From: Bacteroidales bacterium
Lineage (GTDB): Bacteria; Bacteroidota; Bacteroidia; Bacteroidales; UBA932
NCBI GenBank assembly: GCA_015060395.1
Contig: SUYP01000008.1
Coordinates: 1 to 64,000, forward strand
Reading direction: 5' to 3'
DNA: 64,000 nucleotides
Below, one piece after another: positions 1-8,286 of the stretch (position 1 is the first letter of the stretch; every line of letters starts with the position of its first letter). The position numbers and the translations under genes are program-made. Under the pieces are notes generated by a model. That model saw nothing but the letters and a program-made list of their open reading frames with translations. It searched no databases and was not told the DNA's origin.

Positions 1-409
1 ACGCGGCATGGCTGGTTCAGTCCTTCGACCATTGACCAATATTCCTCACTGCTGCCTCCCGTAGGAGTCTGGACCGTGTCTCAGTTCCAGTGTGGGGGAC
101 CTTCCTCTCAGAACCCCTAGACATCGTAGCCACGGTGGGCCGTTACCCCGCCGTCTAGCTAATGTCACGCGAGCCTATCCGTTTCCGAAACTCTTTAATC
201 ACATAAAGATGCCTAAATGTGATGCTATGGGGTATTAGTCGGCGTTTCCACCGGTTATCCCCCTGAAACGGGCAAGTTGCTCACGCGTTACGCACCCTTG
301 CGCCGGTCGCCGACAATCGTTATTGCTAACGATCTCGCTGCCCCTCGACTTGCATGTGTTAAGCCTGCCGCTAGCGTTCATCCTGAGCCAGGATCAAACT
401 CTTCATTGT
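1..409 (-). rRNA. 16S ribosomal RNA, 5' part (gene continues beyond the window start)
   Basis: Read on the minus strand, the sequence begins near 409 with the conserved 5' end (AATGAAGAGTTTGATCCTGG) and runs to the window edge. The universal CTGCTGCCTCCCGTAGGAGT site is visible on the plus strand at 51-70. About 400 of roughly 1,500 nt are present. The start near 408-410 is inferred from the usual Bacteroidales 16S 5' end. The operon is transcribed out of the window to the left, and two strong promoters lie behind it. Confidence 0.97.
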
Positions 410-555
410 ATAATTTTTTATATTTCTCAGCTTGTCCTGACACTTATAATTTCCAAAGAAATTAACGCTTCTCGATAAATTGTATTTTCTCGGTACTTGC
501 TTCTTGTACAGTAAAACAGTCTTTTCAATGAACTTCCTAAATCCCCTTTCGAGGA

Positions 556-572
556 CCCGTTTTTCAAACGGG
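556..572 (-). repeat. Hairpin at the expected 5' end of the proximal rRNA transcript
   Basis: CCCGTTT (556-562) and AAACGGG (566-572) form a perfect 7-bp stem with a 3-base loop, lying 5 bases downstream of the -7 box. A copy with one mismatch lies at 690-706 in the same position relative to the distal promoter. Confidence 0.7.
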
Positions 573-576
573 GATG

Positions 577-607
577 CAAAGGTAAGCATTATTTTCTAAC
601 TTCCAAA
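577..607 (-). promoter_or_regulatory. rRNA promoter, proximal copy
   Basis: On the minus strand TTTG (607-604) is followed after 19 bases by TACCTTTG (584-577), an exact match to the Bacteroidota consensus TTTG-N19-TAnnTTTG. Transcription would begin near 570 and run through about 160 bases of leader into 16S rRNA. Confidence 0.85.
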
Positions 608-710
608 CTTTTTTGAAAAAAAATCAATTTTTTATTCTCAGCCAGAAATAATCACCAGTCTTTGTAAGAACTATCAGCCTCATCAGCCACCCGTTTTTCA
701 AATGGGAGTG

Positions 711-741
711 CAAAGGTACGACTTTTTAAGTAACTTCCAAA
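711..741 (-). promoter_or_regulatory. rRNA promoter, distal copy
   Basis: A second exact TTTG-N19-TACCTTTG promoter on the minus strand, 134 bases behind the first. The spacer also begins with the same GAAGTTA bases as the proximal copy, so the two look like a duplicated unit. Confidence 0.82.
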
Positions 742-773
742 TTTATTTTGATATTTTTCTAACTTTTTTCATA

Positions 774-818
774 ACAAAAATGCCCCTAAGAACGCATTGA
801 GCTGATTCTCAGAGGCAT
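774..818 (-). terminator. Likely terminator of the GH89-GH31 operon
   Basis: Imperfect inverted repeat (808-818 with 780-790, 9 of 11 pairs) just after the GH31 stop codon in the direction of transcription, followed by a short T-rich run on the minus strand. Confidence 0.55.
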
Positions 819-829
819 ATACTCTCATT

Positions 830-3460
830 TTATTTTTCGATTACCATTTGCGATTTTAGTTTCATTTTAAAATCATCGCCAATCAACGTCATAGCATCTA
901 TCGCCGGAAACAGATTCTCCATATTCCTGAAATAATTGTCAAGACTGACGAAAATGCTGAACGGATCCTCCAGAATACGGTTCGGACACTGAGAAACCTT
1001 CAGATATTCCACCGGAAGCATCATATAGGCATCATTCTTTCCTTGTTCGTATTTAAACTCCACAGTCAAATCCACACATCTCTTGAATATTCCAGAAAGG
1101 CCATAAAGTTCACTCTGCCTATCCATCAGATCCTGAGTATAGTCCAGTTCCACCATAACCCTCGATCCGCAACTACGCTCACCTATATGTATGACAGGAG
1201 ACAGGGTATATGCATCATAGGTCCAGCACTCCCCTTCCGGGAAACGTTCATATTCCAGAATTCTGCCGTCCACCTTCACTGCCTGAGGCGGGAACATTGC
1301 CGGAAGTCTGAGTTCATAAGCACGGCTTTCCGGTGCTCCATCATATGTGCCCGTCCTTTCTCCTATGGCTATCCTGACAACATTCCCTTCAGTGCTTTTG
1401 GAAATCTGTGTCCACGCTCCGCCATTCTTGTAATCCTGGCTGACGCCATCATCTTCATAATGCGAAAGGATTCCATCTGCTCCCGGAACAAAGGTAAGCA
1501 CAAGTTTATTGCAAGGCTCCTGCAGATTCTCTATATCAGAAGGATTCATAGGAATGATGCTTCCAGCCTTTGCATACCACGGATTTTCAGCCAATGTATA
1601 CTGAAGATCAAGAGTCCTGCCGCCGGAATACATCATTCCGGTCGCGAAATCATACCAATTTCCCTCAGGAAGCCAGACCTGACGATCGGCCAGACCGGTC
1701 AGGGAATCACAAGGCTGTACAATCGCAGTAGCCAAGATGTCATCACCGAACATAAACTGCTCCTTATATATATATGCCTCCTCCTGCTCCGGATAATCGT
1801 AATACATAGGACGGCACATAGCTACACCTGTGTCATAATTGGCACGAGATGCATTATATATATAAGGTACAAGATCATAACGGAGACGAATGGCATCTCG
1901 CATAGCAAAAAGATGGTCTGGAAATGCCCAAGGATATCTTACGATACGCTGGTCCTTGGTAGAGTGGGTCTTGAATATCGGAGTGAAGACTCCATACTGA
2001 AGCCATCTCGTATAAAGTTCCGGATCAGTCTCCTTCGTTTCCTTATGGAACATATGGCCTCCTATATCGTGACCCCAATATCCGTAATTGACATTGGACG
2101 CAGTCGCTGTAAACCACGGAAGGAATGCAAGAGTCTTCCAGTTCGCATAAGTATCACCGGAAAATGCCAGCTGATAGCGATGGCTTCCCAGTCCGCCCCA
2201 CCTGTGATAAATGAAAGGACGGATATCCGGAGACCTTTCCTCCGCGTGGCGGAAGAAGGTATGATTGAGCCAGAAAGTATTGGAAAGCCCCTCAACATAT
2301 TTGGATTCCTTCCACTGCTGCCAATCAAGCCACCAGAAATCTACTCCGGAATCTTCCATCGGACCGAGAACAGTCTTGAAATATGAATCCGCCCATTTCT
2401 CCTCAGACATTCTGAAAGGCACACCTTCTCCCGGCTTATCCCATCCGTAATCTGCGGCAAAAGCCTCGTAAGGAGCCTCAAACGGTTCCACTCCTGACGC
2501 AGGGTGAAGATTCAAGGCCACCTTAAGACCTTCCCTTTCAGTCCATTCAAGGAAATTGGACGGAGAAGGGAAGAGCTGTTCCTGCCAGGTATATCCAGTC
2601 CATCCTATTCTCTGCCCATATGCATCCTTCTGCGGATTCTTCTTGCGAAGTCCCCAGGTCTCGTGCCAGTCCATATCCACGATAAGCACATCGATAGGGA
2701 TATCCACTGACCGAAGATTATTCACAAGATTACGGAACTCATTGTCAGAATATTGCCAATAGCGGCTCCACCAGTATCCAAAAGTATATTTCGGCGGCAT
2801 AGGCGAACGGCCGGCCACCTTGGAATAATCCGCGAGAGCTTTCTTATAATCGTGGCCGTAAGCAAAGATGTACAGATCCTGACGCTTCCCTTCCGGACGC
2901 AAAGACACCCATTCCTTCCAATGTGAATCCACTGGAACCAGTACGTGAGTATCACTGTCATCAACCACGCTCCATCCTGAACGGGACAGGATACCTTGTT
3001 CCATCGGTTCCTTGCCAAGTTTGTCGCCATCACAGCCATCCAGAGTGCGGGTAGTACCCATCAGATTCTGTTCATCTTCCATTCCAGGAGTCCAGATCAC
3101 CTTCTTACCTCCAAGTATGAACTCTACCCTCAGATTCTCGGAGGCAAACATTCCGTCAGGCCTATAAGTCAACGTAAGGTCTGAGGTCCTGATCACCACC
3201 TTCGACTTGGATTCAGACACCTTGAATTCAGGCACAGGAAGCTTCCTGTTGACAAAAGTCAATGTGGCATTATCTTCAAACACTCCGTCCTCACTCCATT
3301 CCATCCTCACCAGCTGGGAGGTGAGTACCGTAAAACGGGCATTACCGGCAATGACCACAGCTGACGGATCTGCCTTCGGCTCATATCCTTCCTGATCTGC
3401 TGCAAATAAAGCAATCGTGCAGCAGAGTGACACGATTGCAAAAAAGATCTTTCTTATCAT
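830..3460 (-). CDS. Glycoside hydrolase family 31 (alpha-glucosidase/alpha-xylosidase type)
   Basis: An 876-aa exported glycosidase. An N-terminal signal peptide (about residues 1-21) is followed by the GH31 beta-sandwich, the catalytic barrel (about 200-560) and C-terminal beta domains of the DUF5110 type. The nucleophile is probably Asp379 in FWWLDWQQW and the acid/base Asp436 in FSGDTYANW; a GHDIGGH motif follows. GH31 enzymes remove alpha-linked glucose or xylose from glycan ends; the exact substrate cannot be read from the sequence. It starts 3 bases after the GH89 gene stop, so the two are surely co-transcribed. Together they suggest stepwise trimming of a host or dietary glycan in the periplasm. 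Confidence 0.92.
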   Translation of the reverse strand: MIRKIFFAIVSLCCTIALFAADQEGYEPKADPSAVVIAGNARFTVLTSQLVRMEWSEDGVFEDNATLTFVNRKLPVPEFKVSESKSKVVIRTSDLTLTYRPDGMFASENLRVEFILGGKKVIWTPGMEDEQNLMGTTRTLDGCDGDKLGKEPMEQGILSRSGWSVVDDSDTHVLVPVDSHWKEWVSLRPEGKRQDLYIFAYGHDYKKALADYSKVAGRSPMPPKYTFGYWWSRYWQYSDNEFRNLVNNLRSVDIPIDVLIVDMDWHETWGLRKKNPQKDAYGQRIGWTGYTWQEQLFPSPSNFLEWTEREGLKVALNLHPASGVEPFEAPYEAFAADYGWDKPGEGVPFRMSEEKWADSYFKTVLGPMEDSGVDFWWLDWQQWKESKYVEGLSNTFWLNHTFFRHAEERSPDIRPFIYHRWGGLGSHRYQLAFSGDTYANWKTLAFLPWFTATASNVNYGYWGHDIGGHMFHKETKETDPELYTRWLQYGVFTPIFKTHSTKDQRIVRYPWAFPDHLFAMRDAIRLRYDLVPYIYNASRANYDTGVAMCRPMYYDYPEQEEAYIYKEQFMFGDDILATAIVQPCDSLTGLADRQVWLPEGNWYDFATGMMYSGGRTLDLQYTLAENPWYAKAGSIIPMNPSDIENLQEPCNKLVLTFVPGADGILSHYEDDGVSQDYKNGGAWTQISKSTEGNVVRIAIGERTGTYDGAPESRAYELRLPAMFPPQAVKVDGRILEYERFPEGECWTYDAYTLSPVIHIGERSCGSRVMVELDYTQDLMDRQSELYGLSGIFKRCVDLTVEFKYEQGKNDAYMMLPVEYLKVSQCPNRILEDPFSIFVSLDNYFRNMENLFPAIDAMTLIGDDFKMKLKSQMVIEK

Positions 3461-3463
3461 ATT

Positions 3464-6028
3464 CTAGTACAATGAAATCATACCCCAAGACTGCGGACCG
3501 CCTTCGATTGTCACATAAACTACCACTTCTCTCTCAAGTCCCTCTGTAGTGCCAGGTCCCTTGAACGGAATCGTCACAACCTGACGAGGGCTGCGGATCT
3601 TTTCATCAAGGTCAAGCTTGCCGAACCACTGAGGACCGGACTTGAACTCCACCTTGCTGATCTTGACATTGTCGCCACGGGCATTGGTTATCTTAAGGCC
3701 GTTCATCTTGGCGAAGTCTGTAGCCATAATAGTCATATACAGTCTCTTACGTTCCTTGCCATCAAAGTCCTGAGGGCACCAGTATGCTACTTCCTTCTCC
3801 GGAGCATAAGGATTGAAGGACCTGTCTGCATAATCAACTGACGAATACTTAGCCACTAGCTCACAGGCAGCTTTGAGCGGATCCTCAAAAGGTTCCTGCT
3901 GTGATATCATATCCTCTCCTGCAGGGCATACGTCTTCCGGAGTGCCGTAGCCCGTGCCATAATGGAAAGTATTGTCTGAAGACACCATATCCGCCAGCTC
4001 CCCTGCGATTGCCTTTTCAAAATAGTAATCAAGGCGCGGAACATAATAATCGCGGACAAGGCCTGACCACACACGAGCCGAATAGTCCTTAAGTGACGGA
4101 CCGGACCAGGTAGACACCAGGCGCTTGATTTCCTTCTTGAAATCCGCAGCCTCTTTCTCGTTTGTAGCTACAGCATCAGCCATATCAAACCATCTCTGAA
4201 TCCTGAGAATCGGATGAGACTCAAGAAGACGGTCCATATCAAGAAGAATTTCCTTCAATTGTTCCTTCAGCTCACGGGCCTTATCCGAATCACCTGCGAC
4301 AACAGCCCAGTTGGCAGCCTTCAATGCATAATCAGCCTTAGCAGCCAGATAAAGGGCAGCATACTGGACAGCATCTGCCACATAGAGTTCATTATTCCTA
4401 TATGTCTCTGCCACAGAGAGAAACGCCTCGATTCCATTGAAATAATGTTCGTTGATATTCATTGTCTCGCCTCTGTGGTAAGCCGGACGCTGCTGCCAGA
4501 TGAAGCGGGCATTATTTGTAAAATTATCATACACAGACTGACGAAGCTCATTCCAGAATGTTGTGAACGCGGGATCTGCAGCTCCATAACGTGCTTTGCT
4601 ATAAGACTCCAGGAATGCATCAAGATCTATTCTTGAATCGCTCCAAGCAGCTGCCGAAATGAGTTCATAAAGAATCTCATTATTCTCTACCCCTTCAGGA
4701 GAAGTTCCGAATCCGGTAAGTCGTCCCTTGTTTACTGACTCGACTGCATCAATATGGCCATTGAGATAGAAATCAAGAGGTCCCTTGAGAGCAGTACGGC
4801 CACCAAAATTAGGTACGGTGCTCCATATCCAGGACTTTCCATAGAAAGCATTAAGATTATCCCAGCTGTTGCCGTTCTTCCATACATAATTATTGAAATC
4901 CACCGCAAGGTCAATCACCATCATCTTGTCATCAGGCGCACCGCTGAGAAGAGCTTCCACACTCTGAGGATCCCAGATATCACGCTGATATCCGAACATC
5001 CACCCCTGCATAACCCATACTGCATCTGGATTGGCAGCCGCCACAGCCTCATAGATAGTCTTGCTGTAATGCTGAAGTTTGTCGTGACGCTCCTGTGAGC
5101 CCTTTTCCCCGAACGGGATATCAAGTTCATTGAAACTGTCGATAAGATAATACTTTCCTTTGCCGAATTCCTTCTCCCACTCCCTGATGAATTCAGTTCC
5201 GATGACGCTGAAAAGAGAATCGACAGGAGAAAGCATATAGCTTTCGTGACCTGACCACTTGGTAGTCATCATATCCACTTCCGGATAGTGCTCTTTGACA
5301 GCCTTAGGAACAAACCCGGCAAATCCCTGATATACAGGGGTCATACCAAGAGCGAGCATCCTGTCATTGATCTTATGCTGGAGAGCTATCTGATTTTCGT
5401 GCCACTGCCGGGACATTCCTCCATCGACAGCAGTCATATTACCCATTCTCATCCAAGGGAAATGTGCCGGACCTGTGAAATAGGCATCGATCTCTTCCTG
5501 ACTAAGGCCGAGCTTCGACCAGACGCGGGCAAGAATTGCCTCTCCTGCAATCGGAGCCAAAGGCATACTGAAACCGTGAAGCGCAATCCAGTCTATTTCA
5601 TTCTCCCATTCTTCCCATCCCCAGAAAGGAGTTGTATAACCATAAGTACATACATTGTAATACAAACGGTCACTGAAAGGCGAAGTCACAACCGTACGTG
5701 CGGCATCCTCGAGTTCAGCCGGAAATTCAAGACGATTGCCAGTCCAGCTCGCAACTCCATATCCATTCGCAAGGATGTAATCATAGAATCCCTTGCACAA
5801 TGCCACAGCTGATGTTCCTTCCACAGTAAGGACATCATCTTTAACAGACAATGCATATGAGTCAAGACTGTCTGTCTTATCCATCATTACAAATTCGACA
5901 TTGGCAGGAAGATTTCCAAATGTTCTTGAAACAACATTTTCCGCTTCCTTGACCTGAGAAGGCCTGCAGCTGCAGAAAACTGATACGGCGAGAAGAGCCA
6001 TTGCCACGAAAGAAATAGTCTTTTTCAT
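3464..6028 (-). CDS. Alpha-N-acetylglucosaminidase, glycoside hydrolase family 89 (NAGLU-like), lipoprotein
   Basis: An 854-aa GH89 enzyme, which releases terminal alpha-linked GlcNAc. The N-terminus is a lipoprotein signal ending in FCSC (Cys19 or Cys21). The two catalytic glutamates known from human NAGLU (Glu316 and Glu446) are matched by Glu301 in DSFNELDIP and Glu445 in GTSPEGVENNE. The family hallmark GFSMPLAPIAGEAI occurs near residue 152. It is the first gene of a two-gene operon with GH31 and is divergent from an HGSNAT-like acetyltransferase 67 bases away. Bacterial GH89 enzymes act on mucin or glycosaminoglycan ends; which one is not shown here. Confidence 0.94.
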   Translation of the reverse strand: MKKTISFVAMALLAVSVFCSCRPSQVKEAENVVSRTFGNLPANVEFVMMDKTDSLDSYALSVKDDVLTVEGTSAVALCKGFYDYILANGYGVASWTGNRLEFPAELEDAARTVVTSPFSDRLYYNVCTYGYTTPFWGWEEWENEIDWIALHGFSMPLAPIAGEAILARVWSKLGLSQEEIDAYFTGPAHFPWMRMGNMTAVDGGMSRQWHENQIALQHKINDRMLALGMTPVYQGFAGFVPKAVKEHYPEVDMMTTKWSGHESYMLSPVDSLFSVIGTEFIREWEKEFGKGKYYLIDSFNELDIPFGEKGSQERHDKLQHYSKTIYEAVAAANPDAVWVMQGWMFGYQRDIWDPQSVEALLSGAPDDKMMVIDLAVDFNNYVWKNGNSWDNLNAFYGKSWIWSTVPNFGGRTALKGPLDFYLNGHIDAVESVNKGRLTGFGTSPEGVENNEILYELISAAAWSDSRIDLDAFLESYSKARYGAADPAFTTFWNELRQSVYDNFTNNARFIWQQRPAYHRGETMNINEHYFNGIEAFLSVAETYRNNELYVADAVQYAALYLAAKADYALKAANWAVVAGDSDKARELKEQLKEILLDMDRLLESHPILRIQRWFDMADAVATNEKEAADFKKEIKRLVSTWSGPSLKDYSARVWSGLVRDYYVPRLDYYFEKAIAGELADMVSSDNTFHYGTGYGTPEDVCPAGEDMISQQEPFEDPLKAACELVAKYSSVDYADRSFNPYAPEKEVAYWCPQDFDGKERKRLYMTIMATDFAKMNGLKITNARGDNVKISKVEFKSGPQWFGKLDLDEKIRSPRQVVTIPFKGPGTTEGLEREVVVYVTIEGGPQSWGMISLY

Positions 6029-6049
6029 CTGTATTTAATCATTTGACAG

Positions 6050-6057
6050 CAAAGTTA
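6050..6057 (-). promoter_or_regulatory. Possible -7 box for the GH89-GH31 operon
   Basis: TAACTTTG on the minus strand, 22 bases upstream of the GH89 start. No good TTTG element is found at the expected spacing; a TTG lies 22 bases further up. Confidence 0.4.
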
Positions 6058-6095
6058 GTTAATTATTACTATCTTTACACAATAATTTTAAACCT

Positions 6096-7211
6096 ATGAA
6101 AACACAATCAAAAAGACTTTTGTCCCTTGATGCATTAAGAGGCTTCGATATGCTTTTCATAATGGGATTTTCATCACTTGTTATGGATGTATGTGCTCTG
6201 TTCGAAGGCGGATCCGAGTGGTGGATATCACGGACGATGGAACACGTTGACTGGCACGGTCTTGCCCACCACGACACCATTTTCCCTCTCTTTCTCTTTA
6301 TCGCAGGTGTTTCATTCCCGTTCTCCTACGCAAAGCAGCTTTCCAACGGAATGACCACCAGATCGATTTATCTGAAGATATTCAAGAGGATGCTGATACT
6401 TATAGGACTAGGAGTCGTTTACAACGGATTCTTCAAGCTTGACTTCGAGAACCTCAGAATCGCCAGTGTGCTAGGCCGCATAGGACTTGCCTGGGGCTTC
6501 GCCGCCATACTCTACATCAATTTCAAGCCGATGACTAGAGCCATCATTGCAGGCGTCACCCTCATAGGATATTGGCTGCTGATCTGCTATGTTCCGGCTC
6601 CCGATGTCCCTGGAGCAGACCCTCTTACAATGCAAGGTAATCTCATAGGCTATGTTGACAGGCTCCTGATGCCGGGGAGACTGATATATGACGGAGGGCG
6701 ATTCGATCCGGAAGGACTTCTCAGTACAGTTCCAGCTATCGTAACCGCAATGCTCGGTATGTTCGCCGGCGAATTCATCAGAATACCGGAAGAGAAGATT
6801 TCCGGCAGCAGGAAATCACTCTATATGGCAGGGGCTGCCGCAGCAATGCTCGCGCTCGGTCTTCTGTGGAGTCTCGTATTCCCTATCAACAAGATGCTAT
6901 GGAGCAGTTCTTTCGTACTCGTTGTAGGAGCATACAGCCTCGGGATGCTCGCATTGTTCTACTACATCATAGACGTCAGAGGGTGGCAGAAATGGACACT
7001 CTTCTTCAGAGTCATCGGTCTCAACTCCATCACTATCTATATGGCACAGAGAATAATAAGCTTCAGCAGCATAAACCGATTCTTCCTCGGAGGATTAGCC
7101 GGTCTCGTTCCTGAAGCTTGGGGTACATTGATCCTGTCCATAGGATATGTAGCGGTATGCTGGCTTTTCCTGTACTTCCTTTACAGAAAGAACATATTCC
7201 TTAAGATCTAG
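6096..7211 (+). CDS. Membrane acyltransferase, DUF5009/HGSNAT-like family
   Basis: A 371-aa integral membrane protein with about ten hydrophobic segments. It opens with RLLSLDALRGFDM and has HHDTIFPLFLFIAG in the first loop-helix unit, both typical of the heparan-alpha-glucosaminide N-acetyltransferase (HGSNAT/NagX, DUF1624/DUF5009) family. The human relative moves acetyl groups from acetyl-CoA across a membrane onto terminal glucosamine; the bacterial substrate is not established. The divergent neighbour is GH89, whose human homologue acts directly after HGSNAT in heparan sulfate breakdown, so a joint role on amino sugars is plausible but inferred. Its stop codon overlaps that of the convergent phosphoesterase gene. 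Confidence 0.85.
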   Translation: MKTQSKRLLSLDALRGFDMLFIMGFSSLVMDVCALFEGGSEWWISRTMEHVDWHGLAHHDTIFPLFLFIAGVSFPFSYAKQLSNGMTTRSIYLKIFKRMLILIGLGVVYNGFFKLDFENLRIASVLGRIGLAWGFAAILYINFKPMTRAIIAGVTLIGYWLLICYVPAPDVPGADPLTMQGNLIGYVDRLLMPGRLIYDGGRFDPEGLLSTVPAIVTAMLGMFAGEFIRIPEEKISGSRKSLYMAGAAAAMLALGLLWSLVFPINKMLWSSSFVLVVGAYSLGMLALFYYIIDVRGWQKWTLFFRVIGLNSITIYMAQRIISFSSINRFFLGGLAGLVPEAWGTLILSIGYVAVCWLFLYFLYRKNIFLKI

Positions 7212-8281
7212 AATTTTTTCTTTTCACCTGACAGATGGCTCATTCCGCGATGCAGAGAAAGATCCTGCTCAAGGTCTGAGCCATATTTTCTTATATATGT
7301 GCGGAAACCTTCTTCACCCTCGGTGAATTCGAAGATTCGGGCTCCGCTCGGGCCGACATTGTTATATACTGTATCACAGCCGCTGAAGCGTCCGAAGATA
7401 TAGAACATATCACCATATTTCATCACATAGTCATTGTCGTGATCGTGTCCGCAGACCACTGCCTCCACATCACCCATTTCCTTGAAATTGGCGACAAGGC
7501 CTGAATTGTAATTGGACGGGCAAGGATTTTCGCAGGAAGTTCCCACAATATCCCGACTATCCGACCTGATGCCGTCCGTAAATTCGCGCACGGCAATATG
7601 GAAGAATGCCATAGACGGAATCGGAGAGCCGCCGTTTGACTTTGTGAAGGCTTCACTATGCTCCCTATACCAGCCTATCTGGCTGTGGCGGATATAATCA
7701 TAGCCTTTTTCTCCACGATAGTCTATATATGACCCTGAATCGAAGAGATAAAAGACTCTTTCAACACCTTTTGCTGAAGATAAGGTAATCACATCATTGG
7801 AGAAGCCATATAGTCCGTCACGGGCAGGAGTGTTGATATTTCCCGGAACGCTACGTATCACGTCATATATTTCAGCTCTGGAAAGTTCGAAATCACTGTC
7901 GTGGTTTCCAAGAGTCACCGCAAACGGGATTCCACGATCAGCTATAGGCTGGAGAATTTCACGTGCAGACTTTTCGGCAGGATTACCGAATATAATGTCA
8001 CCGGTATGGATCACAAGGTCAGGCTTCTCAACGTCGAGCATCTGCAGCACATTGGCCATAGCCCTTTCCGACCTCCTGTCACCAGAGACATAATGGGTAT
8101 CGGTAAACTGAAGTATCTTGAATTTTCCGTCCGGACGGAACTTGAAATCCGTCACCGGCTTATCCTCCATACCAGATTCCTGTCTGACACTGCCTCTTCT
8201 GCCAGCAACGGCATCGATGCCAGGTACAGCAATGGCTGCACCCGAAAGTGCAGCCACCTTAAGAAAATCTCTTCTTTCCAT
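7208..8281 (-). CDS. Calcineurin-like metallophosphoesterase with Tat-type signal
   Basis: A 357-aa exported phosphoesterase. I place the start at 8281 because the protein then opens with MERRDFLKVAALSG, a twin-arginine signal; an upstream ATG at 8335 would lie inside the porin gene. The metal-binding motifs are complete and in order: DTH (61-63), GD (94-95), GNHD (125-128), FFH (226-228) and GHDH (278-281). The family hydrolyses phosphomonoesters, phosphodiesters or nucleotides using two metal ions. It follows the porin-like gene by 5 bases, so uptake and dephosphorylation of an organic phosphate is a reasonable guess, not a demonstrated function. Confidence 0.88.
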   Translation of the reverse strand: MERRDFLKVAALSGAAIAVPGIDAVAGRRGSVRQESGMEDKPVTDFKFRPDGKFKILQFTDTHYVSGDRRSERAMANVLQMLDVEKPDLVIHTGDIIFGNPAEKSAREILQPIADRGIPFAVTLGNHDSDFELSRAEIYDVIRSVPGNINTPARDGLYGFSNDVITLSSAKGVERVFYLFDSGSYIDYRGEKGYDYIRHSQIGWYREHSEAFTKSNGGSPIPSMAFFHIAVREFTDGIRSDSRDIVGTSCENPCPSNYNSGLVANFKEMGDVEAVVCGHDHDNDYVMKYGDMFYIFGRFSGCDTVYNNVGPSGARIFEFTEGEEGFRTYIRKYGSDLEQDLSLHRGMSHLSGEKKKF

Positions 8282-8286
8282 AGTGC

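Larger units (their letters stand above)
410..829. other. Upstream region of the rRNA operon, no gene
   Basis: This 420-base AT-rich gap separates the 16S rRNA 5' end from the GH31 gene stop. It holds two tandem minus-strand promoters (577-607 and 711-741), a hairpin just downstream of each, and a terminator-like hairpin for the GH31 gene at its right end. No credible coding sequence was found; a 72-codon open frame on the minus strand overlaps the leader and has no recognisable features. Confidence 0.8.

Noticed and set aside
277..589. Small frames of 62 and 72 codons over the 16S rRNA end and leader
   Set aside because: They lie in ribosomal RNA or its leader, so coding is not credible.
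1043..2386. A 447-codon open frame on the plus strand
   Set aside because: Antisense to the GH31 catalytic region, which has a full set of motifs.
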